Positions 27,101 to 38,411 are shown, counted from the first letter of the stretch. The stretch: 64,000 nucleotides of DNA from an uncultured Ignavibacteria bacterium (GCA_913061095.1 CAJXVM010000005.1:1-64000); one strand, 5' to 3'. Numbers and translations: made by a program. Notes: a model not told the origin generated them from the sequence alone.

Positions 27101-29060
27101 TGGCCGGACCCTCGAACGCGAGACGTGCGCCGTCATCGACGTAGAGGGTGGAGAAGCAGTGCGTGCCGCCAGGCAATGTTTTGTCGCCGATGACATGCAG
27201 GCGCTGCGCGGGTGTGATGGTAAGCGTCAGCTGTTTCGTCTCCGTATTCTGATTCGCATCCTCGACGCCGACGATGAAGGTGTGGATGCCGGGGAAATGT
27301 GTTTCACCGCTGAGCGTTCCGTCTTCGGCGAGGTCGAATCCGTTCGGGAAACCGCCGCCGAGAATAATCCATTTATACGGTGGCGTTCCGCCGCTCGCCT
27401 GCATCGTGGTGAGATAGGGACGGCAGACCTCCGCGTCCGGCAGCGAGTCGGTGACGATGGTCAGCTCCGGTGCCGCGATGTCGATGGTGTACTCCGCCGC
27501 GTCGGTGGAATCGTTTGTATCGGTGACGGTGAGCGTGAAGGTGTAGGTGCCTGCCAGTGTCGGCGTGCCGTCGAGTACGCCGGCGGTGTCAAGCGTGATG
27601 CCCGGGGGAAGTGCGCCCGCGGTGAACTCCCAGCGGTACGGCGGGAGGCCGCCTTCCGCCTGCAGGGGTACCGTATAGTTGATGCCCTCAGTGCCGTCTG
27701 GAAGCGAGGCAGTGGTGATACGCAGACTGCCGGTGCCCGTGGTGAGCCGGACTTCGCGTGTGTTGTCATCCTGATTGCCCGTGCCGTCTTCGGCGCGCAC
27801 GACCACGTAGTAATCTGTATTGGGGATGAGTCCGCCCAGCAGAGCGTGCATGCCTCCGTGCACCCGCAGGTCGGGTGTGCCGAAGTTCTGTGCACCCGGA
27901 GTTGCTGCAACATAGATGGAATAGATGATTTCATCCTCCATGCTGACGACGTCGCGCGCCGGTGCCCAGTCCACCCGCAGGGCGTCAGATCCAACCGTAT
28001 TGCCGCCCGCGCAGCCGCCGAAGAGCGGTGGCCTGTCATCCCCATCGCCCGTGCCGCTGCGCGTGTCGCTCCAGAGCAGGTTGCCTTCGAAGTCGAACAT
28101 ACCGATCAGGGCGTCCATCCCGCCCTGCATGTTCTCGATGCGTGCGGATATCGCGATCCCGGTGCCGGGCATGAGGCGGATATCCGTGCAGCGGTTCGCC
28201 GCATAGGCGGAATGCAGGGTATGGAAGGAGGTTGTTTCATCGCTCTGCCAGCGGAGCATCGTCATCAGCACATCGCTGCCGGTGTCGGGGATGCGCCCTG
28301 CGGCAAACACGTCGCCGCCGTCGGAGACGCACATCGAGAGCGCGTCATCCATGTCAGCTGAGGCCTGGAGGGAAATGCTGGCGTCGCGTGTGCCGTCGGC
28401 CATGTAGCGCACGGCGTACATGTCCTGCTGTCCGGTGCTCGAGATGCTTCCCACGGCCGCCACGCCGGTGTTCCAGCGACAGAGGTCGACGAGCGTCGCG
28501 CCGGTTTCCTTCGCCTCCCAGAGCGGTCCGCCGTCGGTGCCGGTGGCGACGAGCAGGCTCGATGCGGCGCTGCCTTCGTATCCGCTGCAGAGCAGCACCG
28601 ACGAGCCGTCGTCGAGCAGTTCCAATGTGCGGGGATACTGTGCGGCGGAGGGGAAGCCGAAGCTGACCTGTCTTCGCCATGAAACGGTGCCGTCGGCGTC
28701 ATAGCGCAGGAGCATGCTGCGCCAGGACTGCGGTGTCCACCACGCAGCTGCGACCAGCGCCCCGCCGTCGGAGGTGATGCGAATATCCGTGCCGAACGCG
28801 TCATGCGGCATTGTTTCCCGGCGCTGCCAGAGTGTGTCGCCCCGGGCGTCGAGAAGCACGGTGAGGATCGAAGACATCCCATCCTGTCCGATGGATCTTC
28901 CTGTCATCGCGGTGATGCCCGCGCGTTGATCCGCCGCTTCCATGATTTCCGTACCGCCGCCGTCGGCGCGCGCGGTCCAGTATTGAGAATGCACGGCCTG
29001 CGGGAGAAGCAGCAGGCCTGCCGCGATAATCAATCGCGCTGCCATGTACATGTGTGTCAT
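24162..29060 (-). CDS. 1632-residue PKD/Ig-type surface protein with long glycine-rich region
   Basis: ATG at 29060 follows AGGAG and starts a signal peptide (LIIAAGLLLLPQAVHSQ). Residues about 20-340 are propeller-like repeats (VGSISSTGQQDMYAVRYMADG). Residues about 350-440 look like an FN3-type domain. Two putative-Ig domains (LPDGTEGINYTVPLQAEGG) occupy about 440-620. Two PKD domains (IDFGDGDI; LWDFGDGNTSANADP) lie at about 770-930. Residues about 1000-1457 are about half glycine (GGDGGDGG, GGNGGTGG). The final 175 residues form a beta-rich domain. No membrane anchor or sorting domain is seen. It is a likely adhesin or matrix protein. A 210-residue T9SS protein follows directly. Confidence 0.82.
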   Translation of the reverse strand: MTHMYMAARLIIAAGLLLLPQAVHSQYWTARADGGGTEIMEAADQRAGITAMTGRSIGQDGMSSILTVLLDARGDTLWQRRETMPHDAFGTDIRITSDGGALVAAAWWTPQSWRSMLLRYDADGTVSWRRQVSFGFPSAAQYPRTLELLDDGSSVLLCSGYEGSAASSLLVATGTDGGPLWEAKETGATLVDLCRWNTGVAAVGSISSTGQQDMYAVRYMADGTRDASISLQASADMDDALSMCVSDGGDVFAAGRIPDTGSDVLMTMLRWQSDETTSFHTLHSAYAANRCTDIRLMPGTGIAISARIENMQGGMDALIGMFDFEGNLLWSDTRSGTGDGDDRPPLFGGCAGGNTVGSDALRVDWAPARDVVSMEDEIIYSIYVAATPGAQNFGTPDLRVHGGMHALLGGLIPNTDYYVVVRAEDGTGNQDDNTREVRLTTGTGSLRITTASLPDGTEGINYTVPLQAEGGLPPYRWEFTAGALPPGITLDTAGVLDGTPTLAGTYTFTLTVTDTNDSTDAAEYTIDIAAPELTIVTDSLPDAEVCRPYLTTMQASGGTPPYKWIILGGGFPNGFDLAEDGTLSGETHFPGIHTFIVGVEDANQNTETKQLTLTITPAQRLHVIGDKTLPGGTHCFSTLYVDDGARLAFEGPAMIRCSDSLVVLGEITADCADLTFLDYRVALIHGRIDNRCVTGDSTQGGSLMFFSNVGEFILEQGNPASGLFSHGGLQLTDDTTIAEWRTVVTPDAQSAVPVDPVASLTADVLNDIIAPGESAFISFRCEGADPDGGPVEFSIDFGDGDIRSGLAPEIGPWLDVDKEYMTPGTYLVTLTVEDDEGRSSGATTQIFLGDSLSDGSEALGASIAPDWLLAARQDSVYFTLDEGTGPVTSLASVLWDFGDGNTSANADPAHRYAQAGRYAVSCTAIDDSGNSALTLCSIYIYDPDTNAVRSPGAASRIAAAPQGQRTAVVDAPVHVTRRIVYRGFQHLRVDSNAVITTRNGRPGIPGISGGSGSGLSTYSPGWLIVNGARISAGSGGAGASNAPNRSSGTKGGKGGSLILRGRNVWIGGGTTLAAGDGGDGGDVSVSVPAPGTARAFAKRGGNAGGRVRIQGTNSVNFGGSVTIHTGNGGRGGNATATGGPGQSRCTKGQDGGKALARAGAGGKANKRATIRGNVGGMGNVTLTGGQGGNGGTATANGGRGGDANCETTAVGGLGGWARAFGGDGGNSGHSGASVSGAENFKPGAGGDANASPGDGGNASATPNPAKGKDGCPGEDGGSATATGGRGGDGLAVTGKKGRLIGQGQDADPGTATVNGSNGGIADATGGDGGEGTDCDCDGGNGGTAAAHGGMRGDTEARAKSGGSEVENKGSDGSSAALGGNGGTGGHCCTPPAPVGGDGGAGGNADAFAGPNGATADAMGGDGGDGGDGKGPGKGGPAGTATSHGSGGLEIDGAPGKDGEWCYIFDSWYIYFSSIPDGSIAPGQDYTLGTYTDKDLGTQIGEVDVHFMTDAESGMPAPNGYFKAGPQLFIESGGISFDMTSLKDIVDPTRNWYATEFTLRFQLNATNPGMFSFVGSDNGTTIASQEIFLDPATTNYEVTIAAPQGQSFDDVSIRSDAPVSYDHWEVQIIVFDP
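24690..26060 (-). repeat. glycine-rich tandem repeat region within the adhesin gene
   Basis: About 1.37 kb encodes GGX-type triplets and short motifs (GGxGG, GGDGGDGG, ATGGRGGDG). Cysteines occur as SRCTKG, CETTAV, GCPGE, CDCDGG and HCCTPP. The long open plus-strand frame opposite it is an artefact of this composition. Confidence 0.8.
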
Positions 29061-29619
29061 AACCCGGCTCCTGTAAGATCCAGCAGAGAAAAGCTCTATA
29101 TAAGGAGTGTATAATCCGCTGTCTGAAAGTGGAATGACAACTATTCCGGTTTGACGGTTGGGCGGAGATTGCACGGCGTTTTGAGTGAACGAAGGCATGG
29201 TAGCATTTCGTGTATCGAAAGTCAAGGATATTATCATCTGCAATACAGCATGTTCTGAAACCGTATTTCGGAAGTATCAGAAGTGTGAGCCTGTGGATGT
29301 CCGCCGGCGTACTTCTTCAGGGAAGTGGGGGGATATAAGGAAGCAACTCCCTTGCTGCGGCAGTAAAGGAGACGTTTTGTGAGTATAACTGTGTGATGAT
29401 TACAGAATTCCGTTGTTCAGAATCCATCCTTTTCCCCTCGCGCTGTTGTTTGGAATCCGAACAGCCGGATTTTTCCCGCTGCTCCCACAGGCTGAAATAT
29501 GCCATTTCCTGCATTTTTCGAGGATTTTTCTAATCTGGCACGGTTTGTGAATGTATTCAGGGTGGAAGTAATGAGGAGATACAACATGAACTGAAAAATC
29601 AAATACTGAAGTGATAAAG
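29061..29619. other. divergent intergenic region, AT-rich
   Basis: This 559-base region lies between the adhesin gene (minus) and the first of two paralogous T9SS genes (plus) and must hold both promoters. Several short frames occur on both strands (for example 29185-29382 and 29317-29514) but lack ribosome binding sites or a signal peptide. A GAGGAGATACAAC ATG at about 29586 opens a frame of two codons only. No terminator is visible. Confidence 0.6.
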
Positions 29620-30882
29620 ATGACACGCCTGAACATCCTTGTTTTGTTCGCCCTCCTCGCTGCCCCCATTTCATTATCAGCCGCCGTTCCGGCCGTATGG
29701 CCCGCTTCGACATCCGCGCATCAGTGGGTCGCCTACCGCGATGCGAACGGAATCATCATCCAGGATCCGGATGACATGTCCCCGGATTATCTCGATATCG
29801 TCCATTCCCTGGCCGATCCCGCTTCCGTGCGCGTGGCGTTCGATGGCAGCACCGCGTTTTTCCGCATGCAGCTCCAGGAATCCCCGATCGCCGCGAATGG
29901 CTCGTGGGTGAACGGTACATGGCTCGTGCAGTTCGGCACAGCCTCAAGCGGGCTTGCAGGCACGTTGTATGTGAACGTCAACGGACAGAGTGGTGTGGTC
30001 GGTGTCACTGATGGGACGAATAGCGATGTGATTTACAGCTTTCCCGCCTCGAACAGCGCCCCGCAGGGTGTGTGCGTCCTTCCCGTGGCGGGCGCTTCGA
30101 CATGGTACATCGATTTCCAGGCACCTCTGTCGGCCCTCAGCAGCGGCACGAACGTGCATCTCGGACTGACCGAGACTTCGGTGATGTCGTTCTATTACGG
30201 AACCAGCACCGCGTCGGGGAATCCGAATCAGATCAGCAAGGACCTGATGTACGGCACGGCGGTGAATTTCAGCAGCCTGACATCGTCGACATTTTCCAGT
30301 ATCGGCGGCGGAATTCTTCCGGTCGAACTGACGGCATTTCAAGCATATGCGAAGGGAACGGACGTGCAGCTGCGCTGGACCACGGCAACGGAAATAAACA
30401 ATTTCGGTTTCGCGGTTGAGCGTTCAGCTGACGGCCGGAACTGGAAGGAGATCGGTTTCGTGGCAGGCGCCGGCAACAGCAGCATCGAACGCCGGTATGC
30501 ATTCAGCGATACGCGCATCGAAGCAGCACCGGCATACTTCTACCGTCTTCGCCAGATTGACCGTGACGGCAGCGAGGAATTCTCCCCCGTCGTCATGGTG
30601 ACATTCCGTGTGGTGAACGCCTCCGTCATCACGGATGCCTATCCCAATCCCTTCAATCCCACAACCACGGTAAATTTCACACTCGACAGTGAATCCATGG
30701 TCACACTGCAGCTTTCCGATGCGGCAGGACGCATCGTGCAGACAGTGCTCAGTGACGCTGCGATGAGTGCCGGCACTCACGCAGTTACACTCAACGCGGC
30801 GCAGCTCCCGAGCGGCCGGTACTTCGTGCTGCTGAGCACCAGGGATACCAGGAACGTATATCCAGTCATTCTCGCAAAATAA
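29620..30882 (+). CDS. T9SS-sorted secreted protein (paralogue 1)
   Basis: A 420-residue protein from ATG 29620; a GTG three codons upstream is possible. Signal peptide LNILVLFALLAAPISLSAAV. The first 200 residues are a beta-rich domain (VAFDGSTAFFRMQLQESP; DFQAPLSALSSG) followed by LPVELTAFQAYAKGTDVQLRWTTATEINNFGFAVERSADG, a hallmark of FCB secreted proteins. The C-terminus is a sorting domain (ITDAYPNPFNPTTTVNF, PSGRYFVLLSTRD). The next gene encodes a paralogue of nearly the same length and plan. Function unknown; surface or secreted. Confidence 0.85.
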   Translation: MTRLNILVLFALLAAPISLSAAVPAVWPASTSAHQWVAYRDANGIIIQDPDDMSPDYLDIVHSLADPASVRVAFDGSTAFFRMQLQESPIAANGSWVNGTWLVQFGTASSGLAGTLYVNVNGQSGVVGVTDGTNSDVIYSFPASNSAPQGVCVLPVAGASTWYIDFQAPLSALSSGTNVHLGLTETSVMSFYYGTSTASGNPNQISKDLMYGTAVNFSSLTSSTFSSIGGGILPVELTAFQAYAKGTDVQLRWTTATEINNFGFAVERSADGRNWKEIGFVAGAGNSSIERRYAFSDTRIEAAPAYFYRLRQIDRDGSEEFSPVVMVTFRVVNASVITDAYPNPFNPTTTVNFTLDSESMVTLQLSDAAGRIVQTVLSDAAMSAGTHAVTLNAAQLPSGRYFVLLSTRDTRNVYPVILAK

Positions 30883-30930
30883 ATACGGAGAGTCAGCGAC
30901 AGCATATTCCATTTTTGTGTGAAGAGAGAG

Positions 30931-30969
30931 CCCCGTCCTTCCGGCAGCCCCGGAGGGACGGGGTTTTTT
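30931..30969 (+). terminator. Rho-independent terminator
   Basis: A 14-bp stem (CCCCGTCCTTCCGG at 30931-30944 with its complement at 30950-30963, one G-T pair) and a 5-base loop are followed by six T. Confidence 0.92.
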
Positions 30970-31098
30970 ATGCTATCTCACCTCCGCCAAGTCTTAATTT
31001 CTTTTCATTTCGTATTAATCCAATGTTCAGGCAGCGTATGGGAGCGGTGCGTAGATTGCCGCTGTGTCAATTGCCTGATATGACGCGCGGTGAGAAGG

Positions 31099-31166
31099 TC
31101 GGCTTCCTGAACCGGCATGTTCCATGGCGAATCCCGGTGACCCCGCAACAGCGGGGATACGGCCGA
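31099..31166 (+). ncRNA. candidate structured 5-prime leader RNA
   Basis: Three nested pairings are visible: TCGGC (31099-31103) with GCCGA (31162-31166), ACCGG (31111-31115) with CCGGT (31134-31138), and CCCCGC (31141-31146) with GCGGGG (31151-31156) around AACA. An outer stem enclosing two hairpins, with AATCC and CCCCGCAAC segments, loosely recalls the core of a cobalamin riboswitch but lacks other parts. It lies 63 bases before the ATG of paralogue 2. No known class is assigned. Confidence 0.4.
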
Positions 31167-31228
31167 AAGTTCAACGATCAGCAAGGTAGTACATACGAAA
31201 ATCAAGAAACACGAACGAGGAGAGTGCA

Positions 31229-32500
31229 ATGACTCACAACAACGCAGTTACGGTGATGCTGCGCCGACTTGCAGCGGTGGCAACACTGCTGCTGTTTTCG
31301 ACGGTGGCCGGTCACGCACAGTACACGCCGGGCAGCTGGCCGGTCACGTTTCTGGACTATACCGACAGCACAGGGGGGTACATTCAGGATATCAGCGACT
31401 ACTCGCAGGCGGAAATGGATGTGATCTATTCATCCTCCACACCAAGTTCCGTGGCAGTTGCAACGGATGGCACACATGCGTTTTTCCGCTTCCAGCTTGA
31501 AGGCAATCCGCTGCAGAACAACGGTCAATGGGCGCAGTGTTCCTGGATTGTTACACTCAGTGATCCGACGGGACAGGGAGCGCCAATCGGTTGGATCTAC
31601 GTCACCGTTTCAAGTGGATTAACCGTCGAAGTCCGGGATCAGACCACGACGGATGTGATTTATTCGTACAGCAAGAAGAATACGACACCGGGTGCCGTCA
31701 GGACACTGCCGGCCGGCAGTTCCGGTTTCTTTTATATGGATTTCCAGGTTCCAATTGCGGCACTGACTTCACGCCTCGGTATCACTACCAGCACCCCGGT
31801 TCGTTTCTTCTATGGAACCTCAACCTCCGGCAGTGTCATCAACAAGGACTACATGTCTGGCAGCACAGTCAGTTTTCTCGGTCTGGCTACCACATCGCTC
31901 GAATCCATTGAGAACGGTTCACTCATTCTGCTACCGGTTGAGCTGATCTCGTTCAATGCATTTTTGAAAGGAACAACGGCCGAACTGCGCTGGAGCACGG
32001 CGACGGAGGTGAATAATTACGGTTTCGCCGTTGAGCGTTCAGTGGGTGCCGGACCGTGGAGGGAGCGCGGATTCGTGCACGGGCATGGCACCTCGAGCAC
32101 CCCCAGGCACTATGTGTGGAGAGAGGACCTTACGCAAGCGGGACAACTCGTTGCCTACCGTCTGCGGCAGATTGACCGGGACGGAAGCGAAGAACTGCTC
32201 CCCGCCGTCGAGCTCAATCGGTCGCATGCCGCCGTTCAGGGGATCGGCAGCGTGTATCCGCAGCCGGTGGGGGGAAGCGCAAACATAGAATACACTCGCC
32301 TGGGAGATGGACCACTTTCCATTACACTGCACGATCTCTCAGGGCGCATGGTGCAGCGATTAGTCGATCTGGATGCCGGTAGCACGGGATCCGGAACCGT
32401 ACGATTGTTGTCGCAGGAACTGCCTGCCGGAACATACCTGCTTCTCATGCACGAGAGCGGAAGGCTGGATTCCCGCAGAATCATCATAGACGGACGCTAA
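31229..32500 (+). CDS. T9SS-type secreted protein (paralogue 2)
   Basis: A 423-residue protein; ATG follows CGAGGAGAG. Signal peptide AAVATLLLFSTVAGHAQ. It is co-linear with paralogue 1: FRFQLEGNPLQNNGQWAQ matches FRMQLQESPIAANGSWVN, and LPVELISFNAFLKGTTAELRWSTATEVNNYGFAVER matches the corresponding block. Its C-terminal domain is divergent: the motif reads VYPQPVGGSANIEY, without NPFNP, and ends MHESGRLDSRRIIIDGR. It is still a plausible sorting domain. It has a structured leader and its own terminator, so it is separately regulated from paralogue 1. Confidence 0.8.
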   Translation: MTHNNAVTVMLRRLAAVATLLLFSTVAGHAQYTPGSWPVTFLDYTDSTGGYIQDISDYSQAEMDVIYSSSTPSSVAVATDGTHAFFRFQLEGNPLQNNGQWAQCSWIVTLSDPTGQGAPIGWIYVTVSSGLTVEVRDQTTTDVIYSYSKKNTTPGAVRTLPAGSSGFFYMDFQVPIAALTSRLGITTSTPVRFFYGTSTSGSVINKDYMSGSTVSFLGLATTSLESIENGSLILLPVELISFNAFLKGTTAELRWSTATEVNNYGFAVERSVGAGPWRERGFVHGHGTSSTPRHYVWREDLTQAGQLVAYRLRQIDRDGSEELLPAVELNRSHAAVQGIGSVYPQPVGGSANIEYTRLGDGPLSITLHDLSGRMVQRLVDLDAGSTGSGTVRLLSQELPAGTYLLLMHESGRLDSRRIIIDGR

Positions 32501-32526
32501 TCCTGCTGTTTCCTGCGTTCACTGGA

Positions 32527-32557
32527 CGGGCTCCCATCTCCGGGGAGCCCGTTTTTT
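32527..32557 (+). terminator. Rho-independent terminator
   Basis: A 9-bp stem (CGGGCTCCC at 32527-32535 with its complement 32543-32551) and 7-base loop are followed by six T, just past paralogue 2 and before uvrA. Confidence 0.92.
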
Positions 32558-32661
32558 GTTCGTGCACTCCAGGTCACTCCGAGGGTGTTTTGTGCAATAG
32601 CTTTGATTTCCGATTTTAGAAGATTGAATTCACTTCACCGGAAGGACCGGTCCTGGCGCAG

Positions 32662-35592
<2,931 letters not shown>

Positions 35593-35596
35593 GCAC

Positions 35597-36259
35597 TCAG
35601 AGACTGTTTTTGTGCTGAAGGGCGAAGCGGACGAGCGCGTACTGTCCCGACAGACCCAGTTTCCCAATGATATTCGAGCGGTGATGCTCAACGGTGCGGG
35701 GGCTGATATTGAGCTCCTCTGCAATGTGTGAGGAGGTCATCTCGCGCGATATCATCGTGAGAATCCGCTGTTCGGCGGGTGTGAGCTGCATGAGCCCGGC
35801 CTTTTCATCATTCGCACCACGCATCGACGAATTCTTTTTCATGACCATGCCCGAGAGGACGGGACTGATGAAATACCCGCCGTCGGCGACGACTTCGATC
35901 CCCTGCACGATGTCGTCCGCAGCCGAGTCCTTGAGCACATAGCCGGTGACACCGATTTCCATCGCGCGGTTGAACAGTGATTCGTCGTCATACATTGTCA
36001 GAATGACCACATTGGTCGGAAGCTTCCTGCTGTAAACCTGCTTCGAGACATCGAGCCCGTTCATCCGCGGCATATCGATATCGAGCACCGCAACCGTCGG
36101 ATTATGCCGTGTGATCAGCCGCAGGGCTTCATCCCCGTCACCGGCTTCACCCAGAATATTGAGGTGATCTTCTGCTTCAAGCACATCCCGAAGTCCCTTG
36201 CGAAACAGCGGATGATCGTCGGCAAATACGATATCAATAGTGTTCTTGCTGTCAGGCAT
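35597..36259 (-). CDS. NarL/LuxR-type response regulator
   Basis: A 220-residue two-domain regulator; ATG at 36259 overlaps the end of the sensor kinase gene by eight bases. The receiver domain has acidic pocket FADDHPLF, phospho-acceptor D60 (VLDIDMPRMNG), and YVLKDSA with its conserved Lys. The output domain at about 156-205 is a LuxR helix-turn-helix (LTPAEQRILTMISREMTSSHIAEELNISPRTVEHHRSNI). Together with the kinase it forms a two-component system that probably controls transcription. No target is visible in the window. Confidence 0.95.
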   Translation of the reverse strand: MPDSKNTIDIVFADDHPLFRKGLRDVLEAEDHLNILGEAGDGDEALRLITRHNPTVAVLDIDMPRMNGLDVSKQVYSRKLPTNVVILTMYDDESLFNRAMEIGVTGYVLKDSAADDIVQGIEVVADGGYFISPVLSGMVMKKNSSMRGANDEKAGLMQLTPAEQRILTMISREMTSSHIAEELNISPRTVEHHRSNIIGKLGLSGQYALVRFALQHKNSL

Positions 36260-38411
36260 ATCTGCTCTGCTCTGCAAATGAAATGGAATTCCGGTTTTCC
36301 TGAACGGGCAGGAAGACAGTGATGCTGGTTCCGGAACCGGGTGTTGATTCGATATTGATATTGCCACCCAGGATTTCGGTGCGTTCGTACAGACCGCGCA
36401 GACCGAATCCTTCATGAGAAGTGTGGCCTCCATCGGTAAATGTGGTCACATCGAAACCCGATCCGTTGTCCTGGATCAGGATCTGGATATCATCATGTTG
36501 TCGCTGAATGGTGATATTCGCCTCGGTGGCCCCGGAGTGCTTGATGATGTTGTTGAGTCCCTCCTGGATGATGCGATAGATGTCGATCTCGCGTTCTTTG
36601 CTGAACAGATCGTCAATGTCGTCCAGGGCGGAGTTGATTGCGGTATCACCCGTGTCGCGGACGGTGCGTATCATCGCGTCAATGCTGCTGGTCAGTCCGA
36701 TGCGGTCGAGCTGAGTCGGGCGGAGGTTCCGTGAAATGCGGCGGATATCCTGCAGCGAAGATGATATGGCAACGGCGATTTCTTCCAGTTCGTGAGACGG
36801 ATCGGCGCCGCGCCCCTGTTCCCGCAGCGCGAGTGTCAGACGGTTTTTGATGACCAGCAGATCCTGCCCGATGCCGTCGTGAAGGTCTGCGGCGATGCGC
36901 TTACGCTCCTGTTCCTGCGAATCCATGAGCAGATGAGTAAAGTGTTTCCGCGCTTCGAATTCTCCCCGACGCTTTTCCGATTCGAGTGCGGAGGCCCGCG
37001 CTTCCGCGATCTGTGCCTTGAGTTCGACGGCGCGGCGGCGGTCCTTGACGCGGTGCAGGAGCAGGAAACCGATGATCAGCAGCAGAACGATGCCGCCGAT
37101 CAGAAAATTCCGCAGCATGATTTCCCGCTGCCGGGCCTCTTTCTCGAGTTGAGATGTCCGCTCCGACAGTTCGAGTAGTTCTTTACGTTCCTTGCTTCTG
37201 ATGCGCTCGCGGTCGAGCCACGCATCCGTCACCTCCAGCTGCATCTCACTCATTTCATGTTCGCTTTGCAGCAGCTGCAGGTCGCGTTCACTGCGTTCCT
37301 TCTCGAGCTGAAGCCGCCGTGCGCTTTCCCGTTCTCGGGCAAGCGCCAGTTCCTGCAGTTTCTGCTGTTCCAGGAGGAGAAGGAATTCTCGCTCATGCCT
37401 GCTGGTTTCATGCTCGAATGTCAATCCGACCGCATACCGCATCTCCATCCTGTCTGTCGCAGCCGCGTCAGTTTTCCGTGTCTGCGGTAATGCGTTCCCC
37501 GCCCGATGCATCGGTAGTGTGCTGACGAATCCTTCATGTGCTTCATCCATCAGCGTTGCGTCCCTGATCTTCGATGCCCGGGAAAACGCTTCCTCGAAGT
37601 GCTTTCGGGCGGCATCAGCGTTGCCGGCGTCACGATTGGCGGCTGCGAGATTGATATTCAGGTGGATCAGCTGGCGCGCATTTCCGGTGATGCGTGCCAG
37701 GGTGAGGGCTCGGGAATAATTCATGACGGCGTCACCATACTGCCCGCGGGCGTGCAGGATTGCGCCGATGTTATTGATGCAGCTGCTGTGAACGCCATTG
37801 AGCCCATTGCGCTCCGCCACCGCAGCACAGCGGCGGTACATTGTCACGGCCTCGTCATGCCGGCCCTCCAGCTGCCGCAGTGCTGCAAGACCGAACAGTG
37901 CCGAACAGGTCGGTTTCGGCACGCGGTCTTCCGGGAGCAGATCCAGCGCCGCGTGATACGACGCGCGGGCCTGCGTCAGATCACCGGCATAACGGTGGAC
38001 ATCGCCCATGCTGCTGAGAATGTTCGCCATGCTCGCGGAATCCGCAAGGGAACGGAAGCGGTTCAGGCTGTTCCCGTACCAGCGCAGCGCCTCCCGCCAG
38101 TGCTTTGATTGTACATGCACCATCGCACGGATCGCTGCGGAAAGTGCCAGCCCGGCCTCGTCATTTTCCCGTTCCGCGAGTTTCATCGCTTTCCGCGTGC
38201 ATTCCAGTGCGCCCTCGTGGTCGATGGATGCCATCCGGCTGGCCTCCTCACAGAGCAGACGGATCTGCTGCTGCAGATCATCTGTTGTATCCGCTGCGGA
38301 CGGGCGTTCCTGTGCATCTGTCGCCGCTGCGCAATGCAGGCAGGCAATCACGATCGCCAGCCGGAAAATCCGGCGCCGGATCAGTGTGAAGCTGCGCTTC
38401 CTGTCATCCAT
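36252..38411 (-). CDS. TPR-containing sensor histidine kinase (HisKA_3 type)
   Basis: A 719-residue protein with an N-terminal signal or membrane anchor (RLAIVIACLHCAAATDAQ). Residues about 45-300 form tetratricopeptide repeats (ALRWYGNSLNRFRSLADSASMANILSSMGDVHR, YNSRALTL-type pairs). A coiled coil follows (about 340-430), then one membrane helix (FLIGGIVLLLIIGFLLLH). The dimerisation domain has phospho-acceptor H511 (ERKRIAADLHDGIGQD). The ATPase has N box EGLNNIIKHSGA, G1 DNGSGFD and G2 GFGLRGLYER. The periplasmic TPR sensor is typical of FCB kinases. The gene overlaps the cognate response regulator start. Confidence 0.94.
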   Translation of the reverse strand: MDDRKRSFTLIRRRIFRLAIVIACLHCAAATDAQERPSAADTTDDLQQQIRLLCEEASRMASIDHEGALECTRKAMKLAERENDEAGLALSAAIRAMVHVQSKHWREALRWYGNSLNRFRSLADSASMANILSSMGDVHRYAGDLTQARASYHAALDLLPEDRVPKPTCSALFGLAALRQLEGRHDEAVTMYRRCAAVAERNGLNGVHSSCINNIGAILHARGQYGDAVMNYSRALTLARITGNARQLIHLNINLAAANRDAGNADAARKHFEEAFSRASKIRDATLMDEAHEGFVSTLPMHRAGNALPQTRKTDAAATDRMEMRYAVGLTFEHETSRHEREFLLLLEQQKLQELALARERESARRLQLEKERSERDLQLLQSEHEMSEMQLEVTDAWLDRERIRSKERKELLELSERTSQLEKEARQREIMLRNFLIGGIVLLLIIGFLLLHRVKDRRRAVELKAQIAEARASALESEKRRGEFEARKHFTHLLMDSQEQERKRIAADLHDGIGQDLLVIKNRLTLALREQGRGADPSHELEEIAVAISSSLQDIRRISRNLRPTQLDRIGLTSSIDAMIRTVRDTGDTAINSALDDIDDLFSKEREIDIYRIIQEGLNNIIKHSGATEANITIQRQHDDIQILIQDNGSGFDVTTFTDGGHTSHEGFGLRGLYERTEILGGNINIESTPGSGTSITVFLPVQENRNSISFAEQSRYA

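Larger units (their letters stand above)
30883..31228. other. intergenic region with terminator and structured leader
   Basis: This 346-base region holds the terminator of paralogue 1 (30931-30969) and then about 250 bases before paralogue 2. The right half contains the paired leader element at 31099-31166. Confidence 0.6.

Noticed and set aside
29185-29382. 65-codon frame in the divergent intergenic region
   Set aside because: GTG start with no ribosome binding site, and the composition is like non-coding DNA; a short frame on the other strand is no better.
31099-31166. Cobalamin riboswitch
   Set aside because: Only the AATCC...CCCCGCAAC segment matches. Other conserved elements are missing and no corrinoid gene follows. 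I kept only a generic structured-leader call.
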